Assembly: GCF_001439805.1 (NCBI RefSeq)
Contig: NZ_JYLK01000007.1
Coordinates: 1 to 64,000, forward strand
Direction: 5' to 3'
From: Pseudomonas trivialis
GTDB taxonomy: Bacteria; Pseudomonadota; Gammaproteobacteria; Pseudomonadales; Pseudomonadaceae
DNA: 64,000 bases
Part shown: in pieces, positions 9,699 through 18,040 of the stretch
Layout of the letters: each line of letters starts with the position of its first letter
Numbering within the stretch: position 1 is the stretch's first letter
The notes under the pieces: generated by a model
The model's input: the letters and a program-made list of their open reading frames with translations, nothing else
What the model was told of the DNA's origin: nothing
The model's database searches: none
Made by a program: the position numbers and the translations under genes

Positions 9699-10021
9699 AC
9701 ATGATGCATCCGGCCCGCGTCGCCGCAGCGCTGCTGTGCGCCGGCTTCAGTAGCCCGGCGCTGGCTCACAACCCGATGTGCGAATGCAAGGAAATCCCCG
9801 GCGAGCAGATCCAGTGCAAAGGCGGATTTTCCGACGGCAGCGGCGCACCCGGCGTGACCCTGGACGTGATCGGCTACGACGAGACCATCCTGGTGCCGGG
9901 CAAGCTCGGCGAGGATTCGACCCTGACCTTCAAGAAGCCTTCGGCCGAGTTCTATGTACTGTTCGATGCGGGTCCCGGCCATGTGGTGGAAATCGACCAA
10001 GCGGATATCCAGCCGCAATGA
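9695..10021 (+). CDS. fpvJ: FpvJ, small periplasmic protein of pyoverdine-iron release
   Basis: 108 residues. A cleavable signal peptide (MNMMHPARVAAALLCAGF, then SSPALA) precedes a mature domain starting HNPMCECKEIPGEQIQCKGGFSDG. The CEC motif and third Cys, with an N-terminal His, suggest a metal- or haem-related site. The remainder resembles small beta-sandwich domains. ATGA overlaps at both ends show tight translational coupling. It was called from position three in the fpv order and from its size. Confidence 0.72.
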   Translation: MNMMHPARVAAALLCAGFSSPALAHNPMCECKEIPGEQIQCKGGFSDGSGAPGVTLDVIGYDETILVPGKLGEDSTLTFKKPSAEFYVLFDAGPGHVVEIDQADIQPQ

Positions 10022-10578
10022 GTACCACACAGATTGTACGCCCAGCAGGGGCCGGCCACGAAACCCTCTACGTGCTACTGCTGTGCCTGATCATTCTGGC
10101 AGTGGCGGGCAGCGTGGTGGCGTTGCACGGTGAATCCCGCGAAGTGACCGCCGTGCCCAGCCATCAGCTGGACGCCCGCCGCGACCTCAGCGCCGCCGAG
10201 CAAGGCATCTACGCCGACCTGCGGGTGACCCTGGATGAAATCCATCTGCTGCAACAGGAGCAAGGCGCGCTGCCAACGCCCGAGCATCTGGCCGAAGAAG
10301 GTTTCGCGCCATTTGCCCAGGACGCCAGCTCGGTCAGCCGCGGTGATCACCGTTGGCAATTGCGGGCGCCGTCGGCCTACCTGGGCCTGAGCCAGGCACC
10401 GGCCACCAGCGGTTCACTGCTGATGCGCGTGCAGGGCAGCGAGCCGGATATCTGGCTCAACCGCAACGCCCACCTCACCGCACCCTCCGACCTTACTGAC
10501 CAGGCGCTGATCGCCGCCGGCTGGCGGCAGGTGGTCGCGCAATTCGATGCCGGCGTCACCCGCCAGCACCGTCACTGA
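10018..10578 (+). CDS. fpvK: FpvK, single-pass membrane protein of pyoverdine-iron release
   Basis: 186 residues with one membrane segment near residues 15-37 (ETLYVLLLCLIILAVAGSVVAL) and a periplasmic domain with a short helical, charged stretch after it (AEQGIYADLRVTLDEIHLLQQ). It starts at an ATGA overlap with fpvJ. No enzymatic motif is visible. The fourth position between FpvJ and a metal-type binding protein is that of FpvK, a component needed for full FpvG-dependent reduction in P. aeruginosa. Confidence 0.72.
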   Translation: MSTTQIVRPAGAGHETLYVLLLCLIILAVAGSVVALHGESREVTAVPSHQLDARRDLSAAEQGIYADLRVTLDEIHLLQQEQGALPTPEHLAEEGFAPFAQDASSVSRGDHRWQLRAPSAYLGLSQAPATSGSLLMRVQGSEPDIWLNRNAHLTAPSDLTDQALIAAGWRQVVAQFDAGVTRQHRH

Positions 10579-10597
10579 ACGAGAAGACCGATTGCTT

Positions 10598-11518
10598 ATG
10601 TCCATTTCATCTCCCCTGTTGCGCCTGTTACTGGTTGGCCTGCTCAGCCTGCTGTTGGCCCCCCTCGCCAACGCCGAGGCGGCCAAACGCCTGCGCATCG
10701 GCATCACCCTGCACCCTTATTACAGCTACGTGGCGAACATTGTCGGGGACAAGGCCGACGTGGTGCCGCTGATCCCGGCCGGCTTCAACCCCCACGCCTA
10801 CGAACCGCGCGCCGAAGACATCAAACGCATCGGCACCCTCGACGTGATCGTGCTCAATGGCGTCGGCCATGACGACTTCGCCGACCGCATGATCGCCACC
10901 AGCGAGCGCCCGGACATCCCCGTGATCGAGGCCAACGCCAACGTGCCGCTGCTGGCCGCCACCGGTAATGCCGCGCGCGGTGCGGGCAAGGTGGTCAACC
11001 CGCACACCTTCCTGTCGATCAGCGCGTCGATTGCCCAGGTCAACAACATTGCCCGCGAATTGGGCAAGCTTGACCCGGACAACGCCAAAACCTACACACA
11101 AAACGCCCGCGCTTACGGCAAGCGTCTGCGCCACATGCGCGCCGACGCCCTGGCCAAGCTCACCCGCGCGCCCAACCCGGACCTGCGCGTAGCCACGGTG
11201 CACGCAGCCTACGACTACCTGCTGCGCGAATTCGGCCTGGAAGTCACCGCCGTGGTCGAACCGGCCCATGGCATCGAGCCGAGCCCCAGCCAGTTGAAGA
11301 AGACCATCGATGAGCTGCGTGCGCTGGACGTGAAAGTGATCTTCTCGGAGATGGATTTTCCTTCCACTTACGTCGACACCATCCAGCGTGAGTCGGGCGT
11401 CAAGCTGTACCCGCTGTCGCATATTTCCTACGGCGACTACAGCGCCGAAAAGTATGAAGTGGAAATGACTGGCAACCTCAACACGGTGGTGCGCGCGATT
11501 CAGGAGTCGGGGGCATGA
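10598..11518 (+). CDS. fpvC: FpvC, periplasmic binding protein of the pyoverdine-iron ABC system
   Basis: 306 residues. The start MSISSPLLRLLLVGLLSLLL gives a signal peptide ending near ANA. The protein belongs to the cluster A-I (ZnuA/PsaA-type) metal-binding proteins: histidines typical of the metal site occur in TLHPYYSY, FNPHAYEPRAED and VNPHTFLS, and the late acidic ligand region is SEMDFPS. In P. aeruginosa FpvC works with FpvF, which binds the siderophore, while FpvDE form the transporter. Only 19 bases separate it from fpvK. Confidence 0.82.
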   Translation: MSISSPLLRLLLVGLLSLLLAPLANAEAAKRLRIGITLHPYYSYVANIVGDKADVVPLIPAGFNPHAYEPRAEDIKRIGTLDVIVLNGVGHDDFADRMIATSERPDIPVIEANANVPLLAATGNAARGAGKVVNPHTFLSISASIAQVNNIARELGKLDPDNAKTYTQNARAYGKRLRHMRADALAKLTRAPNPDLRVATVHAAYDYLLREFGLEVTAVVEPAHGIEPSPSQLKKTIDELRALDVKVIFSEMDFPSTYVDTIQRESGVKLYPLSHISYGDYSAEKYEVEMTGNLNTVVRAIQESGA

Positions 11519-12261
11519 CGGCGGCTGAACACCTCAACATCGCCAGCGTCGACCCGACCCTCGATTTCGACAAGGTGTCCCTTACCCTGGGCCGCACGCT
11601 GATTCTGGACAGCGTGAGTTTCCAGGTGCAGCCAGGCAGCATCCATGCACTGGTGGGGCCCAACGGCGGCGGCAAAAGCTCGCTGATCAAGACCCTGCTG
11701 GGGCAGACGCCGCACCAGGGCCGTTTGAGCCTGGCGTGGCCGCACAGCCCTGGCACTATCGGCTACGTGCCCCAGGCCCTGGAGTTCGACCGTGGTCTGC
11801 CGATGACGGTGGACGATTTCATGGCCGCCATGTGCCAGCGCCGCCCGGCGTTTCTCGGCCTGTCCCGGCATTACGCGGCGGCGATTGGCGAAGCGCTGGA
11901 GCGTGTTGGCATGCAGGACAAGCGCAAGCGGCGCATGGGCGCGCTGTCTGGCGGTGAACGCCAACGCGTGCTGCTGGCCCAGGGTCTGATCCCGGCTCCT
12001 GACTTGCTGGTGCTGGACGAACCGATGTCGGCCCTCGATGAGGCAGGCATCCAGGTGTTCGAGCGCCTGCTGCACGACTGGCGCCTGGCCGGCATCACCG
12101 TCCTGTGGATCGAGCACGACCTGGAAGCCGTTGGCCGCCTGGCGGATCGCGTCACCGGCCTGAATCGCCGCGTGCTGTTCGACGCCACCCCGAAAGAGGC
12201 GCTCACCCCGGATCGCCTGCTGACCCTGTTCTCCACCCACCCTCGGAGCCCGGCGCAATGA
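11515..12261 (+). CDS. fpvD: FpvD, ATPase of the pyoverdine-iron ABC transporter
   Basis: 248 residues with the full ABC signature: Walker A GPNGGGKSSL, signature ALSGGERQRVLLAQ, Walker B DLLVLDEPMSALDE and the H-loop in LWIEHDLEAV. It is most like the ZnuC/manganese-type ATPases that partner cluster A-I binding proteins. Its ATG overlaps the fpvC stop by four bases, and its own stop overlaps the permease start. Confidence 0.88.
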   Translation: MTAAEHLNIASVDPTLDFDKVSLTLGRTLILDSVSFQVQPGSIHALVGPNGGGKSSLIKTLLGQTPHQGRLSLAWPHSPGTIGYVPQALEFDRGLPMTVDDFMAAMCQRRPAFLGLSRHYAAAIGEALERVGMQDKRKRRMGALSGGERQRVLLAQGLIPAPDLLVLDEPMSALDEAGIQVFERLLHDWRLAGITVLWIEHDLEAVGRLADRVTGLNRRVLFDATPKEALTPDRLLTLFSTHPRSPAQ

Positions 12262-13157
12262 GTTATGAAGCGTTTCGCCTGATGGTCCAGGGCTGGGCCT
12301 CGTCCGGCTACCTGCCGGAAGCACTGGCCTACGGTTTTGTGGTCAACGCCCTGCTCGCCGGCCTGCTGATCGGCCCGGTGCTGGGCGGCCTGGGCACACT
12401 CGTGGTGGTCAAGCGCTTTGCGTTTTTCTCCGAGGCGGTCGGTCACGCCGCGCTGACCGGCGTGGCCGTCGGCATCCTGCTCGGCGAGCCCTACACCGGC
12501 CCCTATGGCAGCCTGTTCGGTTACTGCCTGTTGTTCGGCATCCTGCTCAACTACCTGCGCAACCGCACCGGCCTGGCGCCGGATACCTTGATCGGCGTGT
12601 TCCTCTCGGTGTCCCTGGCACTGGGGGCGAGCCTGCTGCTGATCCTGGCCGGCAAGATCAATGTGCACATCCTCGAGAACGTGCTCTTCGGCTCGGTGCT
12701 CACGGTCAACGGCAATGACCTGCTGGTGCTGGCGATTGTCGGTGCGCTGGTGATGGCCCTGGCGTTGCCGCTGTACAACCGCATCATGCTCGCCAGCTTC
12801 AACCCGCAGCTGGCGGCAGTGCGCGGGGTGGCGGTGAAGACCCTGGACTACCTGTTCGTCATCCTGGTGACGCTGATCACCGTGGCGGCGGTCAAGGTGA
12901 TCGGCGCCATTCTGGTGGGTGCGCTGCTGGTGATTCCGGCGGCGGCGGCGCGCCTGTTGAGCCAGTCGCTCAAGGGTTTCTTCTGGATCTCGGTGCTGAT
13001 CGCCACGGTCAGCACCCTGTGCGGCATCCTGCTGCCGATCATCTTCGACCTGCCTGTTCCGTCCGGCGCCGCGATCATTCTGGTGGCCGGTATCGCTTTC
13101 GCCGTGGCCGCCATCGCGCGCGGCACCGTGCCCAGCCTCAAAGGGAATCTTGGATAA
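12258..13157 (+). CDS. fpvE: FpvE, permease of the pyoverdine-iron ABC transporter
   Basis: 299 residues, an ABC-3 family permease with about eight or nine membrane segments. The segment FFSEAVGHAALTGVAVG is the characteristic family motif near the N-terminus. A longer open frame exists upstream but MSYEAFRLMVQGWASSG is selected by the ATGA overlap with fpvD. It would import iron freed from pyoverdine by reduction. Confidence 0.87.
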   Translation: MSYEAFRLMVQGWASSGYLPEALAYGFVVNALLAGLLIGPVLGGLGTLVVVKRFAFFSEAVGHAALTGVAVGILLGEPYTGPYGSLFGYCLLFGILLNYLRNRTGLAPDTLIGVFLSVSLALGASLLLILAGKINVHILENVLFGSVLTVNGNDLLVLAIVGALVMALALPLYNRIMLASFNPQLAAVRGVAVKTLDYLFVILVTLITVAAVKVIGAILVGALLVIPAAAARLLSQSLKGFFWISVLIATVSTLCGILLPIIFDLPVPSGAAIILVAGIAFAVAAIARGTVPSLKGNLG

Positions 13158-14122
13158 TGCGCCCTGTATGTCGCCCATTGGCTCTGGCCATCGCTTGCTT
13201 GCTCGGTACACCGGCGCTGGCCGTGGTGGATGGCTTCCACACCAAGGATTTCGTCGCCAATCACGGGCTCGGCCATGCCGCACTGATCAAGGCCAAATCC
13301 GTCAAGCCGGTCAAGGTGCTGGCTTCGCTGCCCATCACCTACGGCCTGGCCGAGGTGCTGCTCAACGGCACCGATGTGCAACTGGAGCGCGCCGCGCCGG
13401 CCAACCTGCCCGGCTCGCGGCAGGTGTCCTACTTCACCGGGCGCGGCGCCCAGGCGCTGGGTTCCCTGGCCCAGGCTGCCGACGCGGCCATCGGGCTGCG
13501 CTCACTGTGGCCGGACGATCCGCTTTACCCGGTGGCGCGCCGCAGCAACATCCGGATTGTCGAGGTCGATGCCGGACGACCAGTGGACGGTGGCTTGCCG
13601 GGCATCGCCCTGCAGCCGGGTGCCGCAGATGGGCTGAACAGCCAGCCCTGGCAGTCCAGCAATAACATGGGCCGCATGGCCGATGTGATGGCCGCCGACC
13701 TCAGCCGCCTGGCGCCCGGCGCCAAGGCGAAGATCGACGCCAACCTGGCCGCACTCAAACACCGCCTGCTCCAGCTCAGCGCCGACAGCGAGGCACGGCT
13801 GGCCACGGTGGACAACCTGAGCGTGGTCAGTCTGAGCGATCACTTCGCTTATCTGGTCAGCAGCCTGAACCTGGAAGCATTGCGCACAGACGCCCGCCCC
13901 GACGCCCAGTGGACGGCCGAGGATTTGCAAAAACTCAGTGCTGAACTGAAGGAAAACGACGTGGCGGTGGTGCTGCATCATCGCCAGCCGAGTGAGGCGG
14001 TGAAGGCTGCCATCGCCGAAGGCGACGCGAAGTTGCTGGTGCTGAACGTCGACGGTGCCGATCCGGTGGCAGAGCTCGAAACCAATGTGGATCAGGTGAT
14101 CAGGACGCTCTCTACCGACTGA
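13157..14122 (+). CDS. fpvF: FpvF, second periplasmic binding protein of the pyoverdine-iron ABC system
   Basis: 321 residues starting MRPVCRPLALAIACLLGTPALA, a clear signal peptide; the TAATG junction overlaps the fpvE stop by one base. Distantly ZnuA-like, with conserved blocks such as KVLASLPITYGLAEVLL and VVSLSDHFAYLVSSLNLEAL, where the latter resembles the VVTVHAAYDY block of FpvC. In P. aeruginosa FpvF binds apo- and ferri-pyoverdine. It is last in the operon and is followed by a convergent regulator gene 29 bases away. Confidence 0.8.
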   Translation: MRPVCRPLALAIACLLGTPALAVVDGFHTKDFVANHGLGHAALIKAKSVKPVKVLASLPITYGLAEVLLNGTDVQLERAAPANLPGSRQVSYFTGRGAQALGSLAQAADAAIGLRSLWPDDPLYPVARRSNIRIVEVDAGRPVDGGLPGIALQPGAADGLNSQPWQSSNNMGRMADVMAADLSRLAPGAKAKIDANLAALKHRLLQLSADSEARLATVDNLSVVSLSDHFAYLVSSLNLEALRTDARPDAQWTAEDLQKLSAELKENDVAVVLHHRQPSEAVKAAIAEGDAKLLVLNVDGADPVAELETNVDQVIRTLSTD

Positions 14123-14151
14123 CACTTAGCTGTGATTTGGGAGGAGGACGC

Positions 14152-14865
14152 TCACACCACATCAACCCCCACATGAATCGCATCATGCCGCCAGAACTCC
14201 AGGTCGCAGTCGATCAACCGCTGGTGCTGGTCATAATTGACCCGGGCAATGCGCAAGCCCGGGCTGCCCGCCGACACGCGCAACGCGGCGGCGGCCTCCA
14301 CCGGCAGTGACGTCGGCACAATCTCAAAACGCACGCGTCCGTAATGCAGGTCGTAAATGCGCGCATACAACTCGGTCATCGACTGATTCAGGTCGCACTC
14401 CAGAATCCCCGGAAAGTACTGCGGGTTCAGGTAGTGCTCCACGTACAGCACCAGCCGGCCATCGATCCGCCGGCTGCGGCAGATCTGGATCACGCTGGAC
14501 AACGCCGGCAGTTGCAACCACGCGCACACCGCCGCCGACGCCGGTTGCAGGCGGGCAGAAATCACTTCGGTGGAGGCTACCCGCCCCTGGTCGGCCACCA
14601 TGGCGTGAAAGTGGCTGCGCTGTATCAGGTTGTAGGCCAGGCGTGGCGGCGAGACAAACCAGCCACGGCGCTCCTCGCGGTAAATCTGCCCTTGAGCCTC
14701 CAGTTGCAACAAGGCTTCGCGCACCGTAATGCGCGTGGTGCCGAACAACTCACTGAGCTTGCGCTCGGCCGGCAGTTTGCTCGCCGGCGCCAGCAGGCCG
14801 TGGTTGATCTGCTCCTGCAGCGCCAGGCCAATGGAAGTTACCGCCTTGATTGCCTCATCCCGCAT
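14152..14865 (-). CDS. GntR/HutC-family repressor with UTRA ligand domain
   Basis: 237 residues from the ATG at 14865; a TTG one codon upstream is an alternative. The N-terminal winged helix (about residues 10-75, including PAERKLSELFGTTRITVREALLQLEAQG) is followed by a UTRA effector-binding domain. It diverges from the ABC-importer operon at 15.2 kb and two copies of a CTAGACCA-containing operator lie between them, so it is presumably that operon's regulator and its own. UTRA regulators often sense the transported substrate or its phosphorylated form; the ligand here is unknown. Confidence 0.85.
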   Translation of the reverse strand: MRDEAIKAVTSIGLALQEQINHGLLAPASKLPAERKLSELFGTTRITVREALLQLEAQGQIYREERRGWFVSPPRLAYNLIQRSHFHAMVADQGRVASTEVISARLQPASAAVCAWLQLPALSSVIQICRSRRIDGRLVLYVEHYLNPQYFPGILECDLNQSMTELYARIYDLHYGRVRFEIVPTSLPVEAAAALRVSAGSPGLRIARVNYDQHQRLIDCDLEFWRHDAIHVGVDVV

Positions 14866-14878
14866 CAACGTTACCTAT

Positions 14879-14892
14879 CTGGACTAGACCAG
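14879..14892. promoter_or_regulatory. candidate operator next to the GntR gene
   Basis: CTGGACTAGACCAG, a 14-bp near-perfect palindrome (one symmetric mismatched pair), ends about 14 bases from the regulator start codon. The spacing suits autorepression. The half-site CTAGACCA recurs at 15153-15160. Confidence 0.5.
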
Positions 14893-15147
14893 CACCATTG
14901 GAGGGCACAAAGCCCTGCATAACCGCTCCTGTTCCTTGCCCTGTCAGCCTAGGCAGTGCAGATGACCGACAGATGACAGCCGCCGCGCGGCCCGCCAGCA
15001 AACCTTGCAATACATCGGCCAAGTCCCTGGCCTGCGGGCACTTGAGCATGGTCTACGCTCAGTCAGCGGCAGACGACATTGGCCTTTCAAAAACGACGTC
15101 GACACGAAACTGTCATCCACCGCGTCTAGATTGGCTCAGGTATTGCT

Positions 15148-15161
15148 CTGACCTAGACCAA
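15148..15161. promoter_or_regulatory. candidate operator upstream of the ABC operon
   Basis: CTGACCTAGACCAA matches the regulator-proximal palindrome at 11 of 14 positions and keeps the CTAGACCA half intact. It lies 50 bases ahead of the binding-protein start, where it would cover the promoter. Confidence 0.45.
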
Positions 15162-15211
15162 CAACACCGCCTGCTAAAACGCCGCGTTGAAAACGCCCAA
15201 AGGAGCTTCGG

Positions 15212-16288
15212 ATGAAACAGCTTTTCCTGGCATCACTGTTAGGCTCGACCATTGCCCTGTGCACCACCGCCATGGCCGCTGATACCGATTTGAAAACCCT
15301 TGAAGCGGCCGCCAGGAGTGAAGGCGCCGTCAACAGCCTCGGCATGCCCGACGACTGGGCCAACTGGGGAGGCATCTGGGCCGACATGACCCGGCTCTAC
15401 GGCCTAAAGCACATCGACACCGACATGAGCTCGGCCCAGGAAATTGCCAAGTTCAAAGCCGAAAAAGACAACGCCAGCGGGGATATCGGCGACGTCGGCG
15501 CAGCCTTCGGTCCGCTCGCGGTCAAGCAGGGCGTGACGCAGCCGTACAAACCGTCCAACTGGGCGTCGATACCGGATTGGGCCAAAGACAAGGACGGTCA
15601 CTGGGCCCTGGCCTACACCGGCACCATCGCATTTGTGGTCAACAAGAAACTGCTGCACGGCTCCGAAGTGCCGACCAGTTGGTCAGACCTGCAAACCGGC
15701 AAGTACAAGGTGTCGGTGGGTGACGTAAGCACTGCGGCCCAGGCGTCCAACGCCGTACTCGCCGCTGCCATCGCCAACAAGGGCGATGAAAAAAACATTG
15801 CGCCCGGCCTGCAGTTCTTCACCAGGATTGCCCAGCAAGGTCGCCTGTCGCTGTCCAACCCGACCATCGCCACCATGGAAAAGGGCGAAGTCGAAGTGGG
15901 CATCGTCTGGGACTTCAACGGTTTGAGCTACAAAGCCAAGATGGCCAACCCGGATGACTACGTGGTGCTGATCCCGTCGGACGGCTCGGTGAAATCCGGC
16001 TACACCACCATCATCAACAAATACGCCAAGCACCCCAACGCCGCCAAGCTGACCCGCGAATACGTGTTCAGCGATGCCGGCCAGCTCGCCCTGGCCAAGG
16101 GCAATGCGCGTCCGATCCGTGCCGAAACCGACCTGAAACTGCCGGCCGATATCGCCAAAAACCTGATCCCCGCCGAGCAGTACACCAAGGCCAACCCGCA
16201 GCCGATCAAGGACGCGGATGCCTGGGAAGCGACTTCCAAGAAGCTGCCGCAGCTGTGGAACGAGCAGGTCATCGTCGAGATGAAGTAA
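15212..16288 (+). CDS. periplasmic substrate-binding protein of an uncharacterised ABC importer
   Basis: 358 residues with a cleavable signal peptide (MKQLFLASLLGSTIALCTTAMAA). The mature domain is a family 1 extracellular solute-binding protein, close in shape to the Fe3+/2-aminoethylphosphonate/thiamine-type proteins: GAVNSLGMPDDWANWGG near the N-terminus, then TAAQASNAVLAAAI and VEVGIVWDFNGLSYKAKMA. The first gene of a six-gene operon whose other products are two permeases, an ATPase and two phosphorus-cleaving enzymes, so an organophosphorus ligand is likely. The exact substrate cannot be read from the sequence. Confidence 0.82.
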   Translation: MKQLFLASLLGSTIALCTTAMAADTDLKTLEAAARSEGAVNSLGMPDDWANWGGIWADMTRLYGLKHIDTDMSSAQEIAKFKAEKDNASGDIGDVGAAFGPLAVKQGVTQPYKPSNWASIPDWAKDKDGHWALAYTGTIAFVVNKKLLHGSEVPTSWSDLQTGKYKVSVGDVSTAAQASNAVLAAAIANKGDEKNIAPGLQFFTRIAQQGRLSLSNPTIATMEKGEVEVGIVWDFNGLSYKAKMANPDDYVVLIPSDGSVKSGYTTIINKYAKHPNAAKLTREYVFSDAGQLALAKGNARPIRAETDLKLPADIAKNLIPAEQYTKANPQPIKDADAWEATSKKLPQLWNEQVIVEMK

Positions 16289-16304
16289 GCCCGAAACCGG
16301 TGTC

Positions 16305-16332
16305 TGTGGGAGGGGGCCTGCTCCCTCCCACA
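16305..16332. repeat. REP-type hairpin inside the ABC operon
   Basis: TGTGGGAGGG pairs with CCCTCCCACA across GGCCTGCT. It is the same GTGGGAGGGGGC family as the REPIN at 20.5 kb. It sits in the 103-base gap between the binding-protein gene and the phosphatase-like gene. Confidence 0.8.
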
Positions 16333-16391
16333 CTGAGTCCGGTTCTACAGCCAGTATCGAGTCAACCCTCTGTCGCGGAGCGCCAGCCCCC

Positions 16392-17198
16392 ATGAAGCAC
16401 ACTGTCATCCTTGTCGTGCTCGACGGCCTGAACTTCGAGGTTGCGAGACATGCCATGGGACACTTGCAGGCCTATGTCGGCGCAGGACGCGCAGCCCTCT
16501 ACACAGTGGAATGTGAACTGCCCGCCCTGTCCCGCCCGCTGTATGAATGCATCCTCACCGGTGTGCCGCCGATCCAGAGCGGCATCGTGCACAATCAGGT
16601 TGCACGCCTGTCCAACCAGCGCAGCATTTTCCACTACGCCACCGATGCCGGCCTGACCACGGCAGCGGCGGCTTATCACTGGATCAGCGAGCTGTATAAC
16701 CGCACGCCCTTCCTCGCCGCCCGCGACCGCCACACGGACGACGAGACGCTGACGATCCAGCACGGGCATTTCTACTGGAATGACCACTACCCCGATTCCC
16801 ACCTGTTTGCCGACGCCGAGAGCCTGCGGCTCAAGCATGCACCGGACTTTCTGCTGATACACCCGATGAACATCGACGACGCCGGCCACAAGCACGGCCT
16901 CGATACCGCGCAATACCGCAACAGCGCACGCTCGGCCGACATTATCCTGGCCGACTACCTGCAAGGCTGGCTCGACGCGGGCCACCAGGTGCTGGTCACC
17001 GCCGATCACGGCATGAACAACGACCGCTCCCACAACGGTCTGCTGCCGGAAGAGCGCGAAGTGCCGCTGTTTGTCCTCGGCAACGCCTTCAGCCTCAACC
17101 CTGACGCGGCGCCAAAGCAGACCGAGCTGTGCGGCACGATCTGCGAACTGCTCGGCGTGGCCCATGACAAACCGGTCTGCCGGGAGTTGCTCGCGTGA
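16392..17198 (+). CDS. alkaline-phosphatase-superfamily hydrolase (nucleotide pyrophosphatase-like), cytoplasmic
   Basis: 268 residues without a signal peptide. Metal-site blocks of the alkaline phosphatase/phosphodiesterase superfamily are visible: VLDG at residues 10-13, the nucleophile region PALSRPLYECILTG (Ser in place of the usual Thr), PMNIDDAGHKHG with paired Asp and His, and TADHGMN. The superfamily includes nucleotide pyrophosphatases, glycerophosphodiesterases and phosphonoacetate hydrolase, and this protein is shorter than most of them. Encoded within an importer operon and overlapping the first permease by four bases, it probably acts on the imported compound. Whether it breaks a P-O or a C-P bond is open. 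Confidence 0.75.
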   Translation: MKHTVILVVLDGLNFEVARHAMGHLQAYVGAGRAALYTVECELPALSRPLYECILTGVPPIQSGIVHNQVARLSNQRSIFHYATDAGLTTAAAAYHWISELYNRTPFLAARDRHTDDETLTIQHGHFYWNDHYPDSHLFADAESLRLKHAPDFLLIHPMNIDDAGHKHGLDTAQYRNSARSADIILADYLQGWLDAGHQVLVTADHGMNNDRSHNGLLPEEREVPLFVLGNAFSLNPDAAPKQTELCGTICELLGVAHDKPVCRELLA

Positions 17199-18040
17199 AC
17201 TCAATGACCCGCGGCAAATGGCTGGCCCTGCTCTGCCTGGTGCCCTTCGCCCTGTTCTTCATGGTGTTCGAAATCGCCCCGCTGGTGTGGGTACTCATCA
17301 ATAGCGTGCAAACCGAAGACACCGGCTGGAGCCTGGAAAATTTCACCCGTATCTTCAGCTCGAAGTTTTACCTGCAAGCGATCCAGCTCAGCCTGGAAAT
17401 CAGCTTCTACTCCAGCGTGTTCGGCATCCTCATCGCCACCCTGGGCAGCTACTCGTTGCGCCGGGTGGACTCGCCGCTGCGCAACTTCGTCACCGCCTTC
17501 ACCAACATGACCAGCAACTTCGCCGGCGTGCCCCTGGCCTTCGCGTTCATCATCCTGCTCGGTTTCAACGGCAGCATCACCATCATGCTCAAGCAGGCCG
17601 GGATCATTCAGGACTTCAACCTCTATTCCAAAACCGGCCTGATCATCCTCTACACCTATTTCCAGATTCCGCTGGGCGTGCTGCTGCTGTACCCGGCCTT
17701 CGATGCATTGCGCGAAGACTGGCGTGAATCGGCCGCGCTGCTGGGGGCCAACGGCTGGCAGTTCTGGCGGCATATCGGCCTGCCAGTGCTCACGCCTGCG
17801 CTACTGGGCACGTTCGTGATCCTGCTGGCCAACGCCCTCGGTGCGTACGCCACGGTCTACGCGCTGACCACCGGCAACTTCAACGTGCTGCCCATCCGCA
17901 TCGCGGGCCTGGTGTCCGGTGATGTTTCGCTCGACCCGAACATGGCCAGTGCCCTGGCCGTGGTGCTGGTGGCGCTGATGACCGTGGTCACGGCGGTTCA
18001 TCAACTGCTGCTCAAGAGGAGCTACCATGTCTCGCGCTGA
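17195..18040 (+). CDS. ABC importer permease, first subunit
   Basis: 281 residues with six or so membrane segments and the BPD_transp_1 signature loop DALREDWRESAALLGANGWQFWRHIGLPVL, where the EAA-loop glycine is in LLGANG. ATGA overlap with the phosphatase-like gene upstream and a 14-base overlap with the second permease. It pairs with that subunit and the ATPase at 18.8 kb. Confidence 0.87.
   Translation: MNSMTRGKWLALLCLVPFALFFMVFEIAPLVWVLINSVQTEDTGWSLENFTRIFSSKFYLQAIQLSLEISFYSSVFGILIATLGSYSLRRVDSPLRNFVTAFTNMTSNFAGVPLAFAFIILLGFNGSITIMLKQAGIIQDFNLYSKTGLIILYTYFQIPLGVLLLYPAFDALREDWRESAALLGANGWQFWRHIGLPVLTPALLGTFVILLANALGAYATVYALTTGNFNVLPIRIAGLVSGDVSLDPNMASALAVVLVALMTVVTAVHQLLLKRSYHVSR

Larger units (their letters stand above)
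14866..15211. promoter_or_regulatory. divergent promoter region between the GntR regulator and the ABC operon
   Basis: 346 bases with no supported gene. It contains two candidate GntR operators, one next to each gene, and the ribosome binding site AAAGGAG at 15199-15205 ahead of the binding-protein ATG. A short open frame spans part of it but overlaps both operators and has no recognisable product. Confidence 0.5.
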
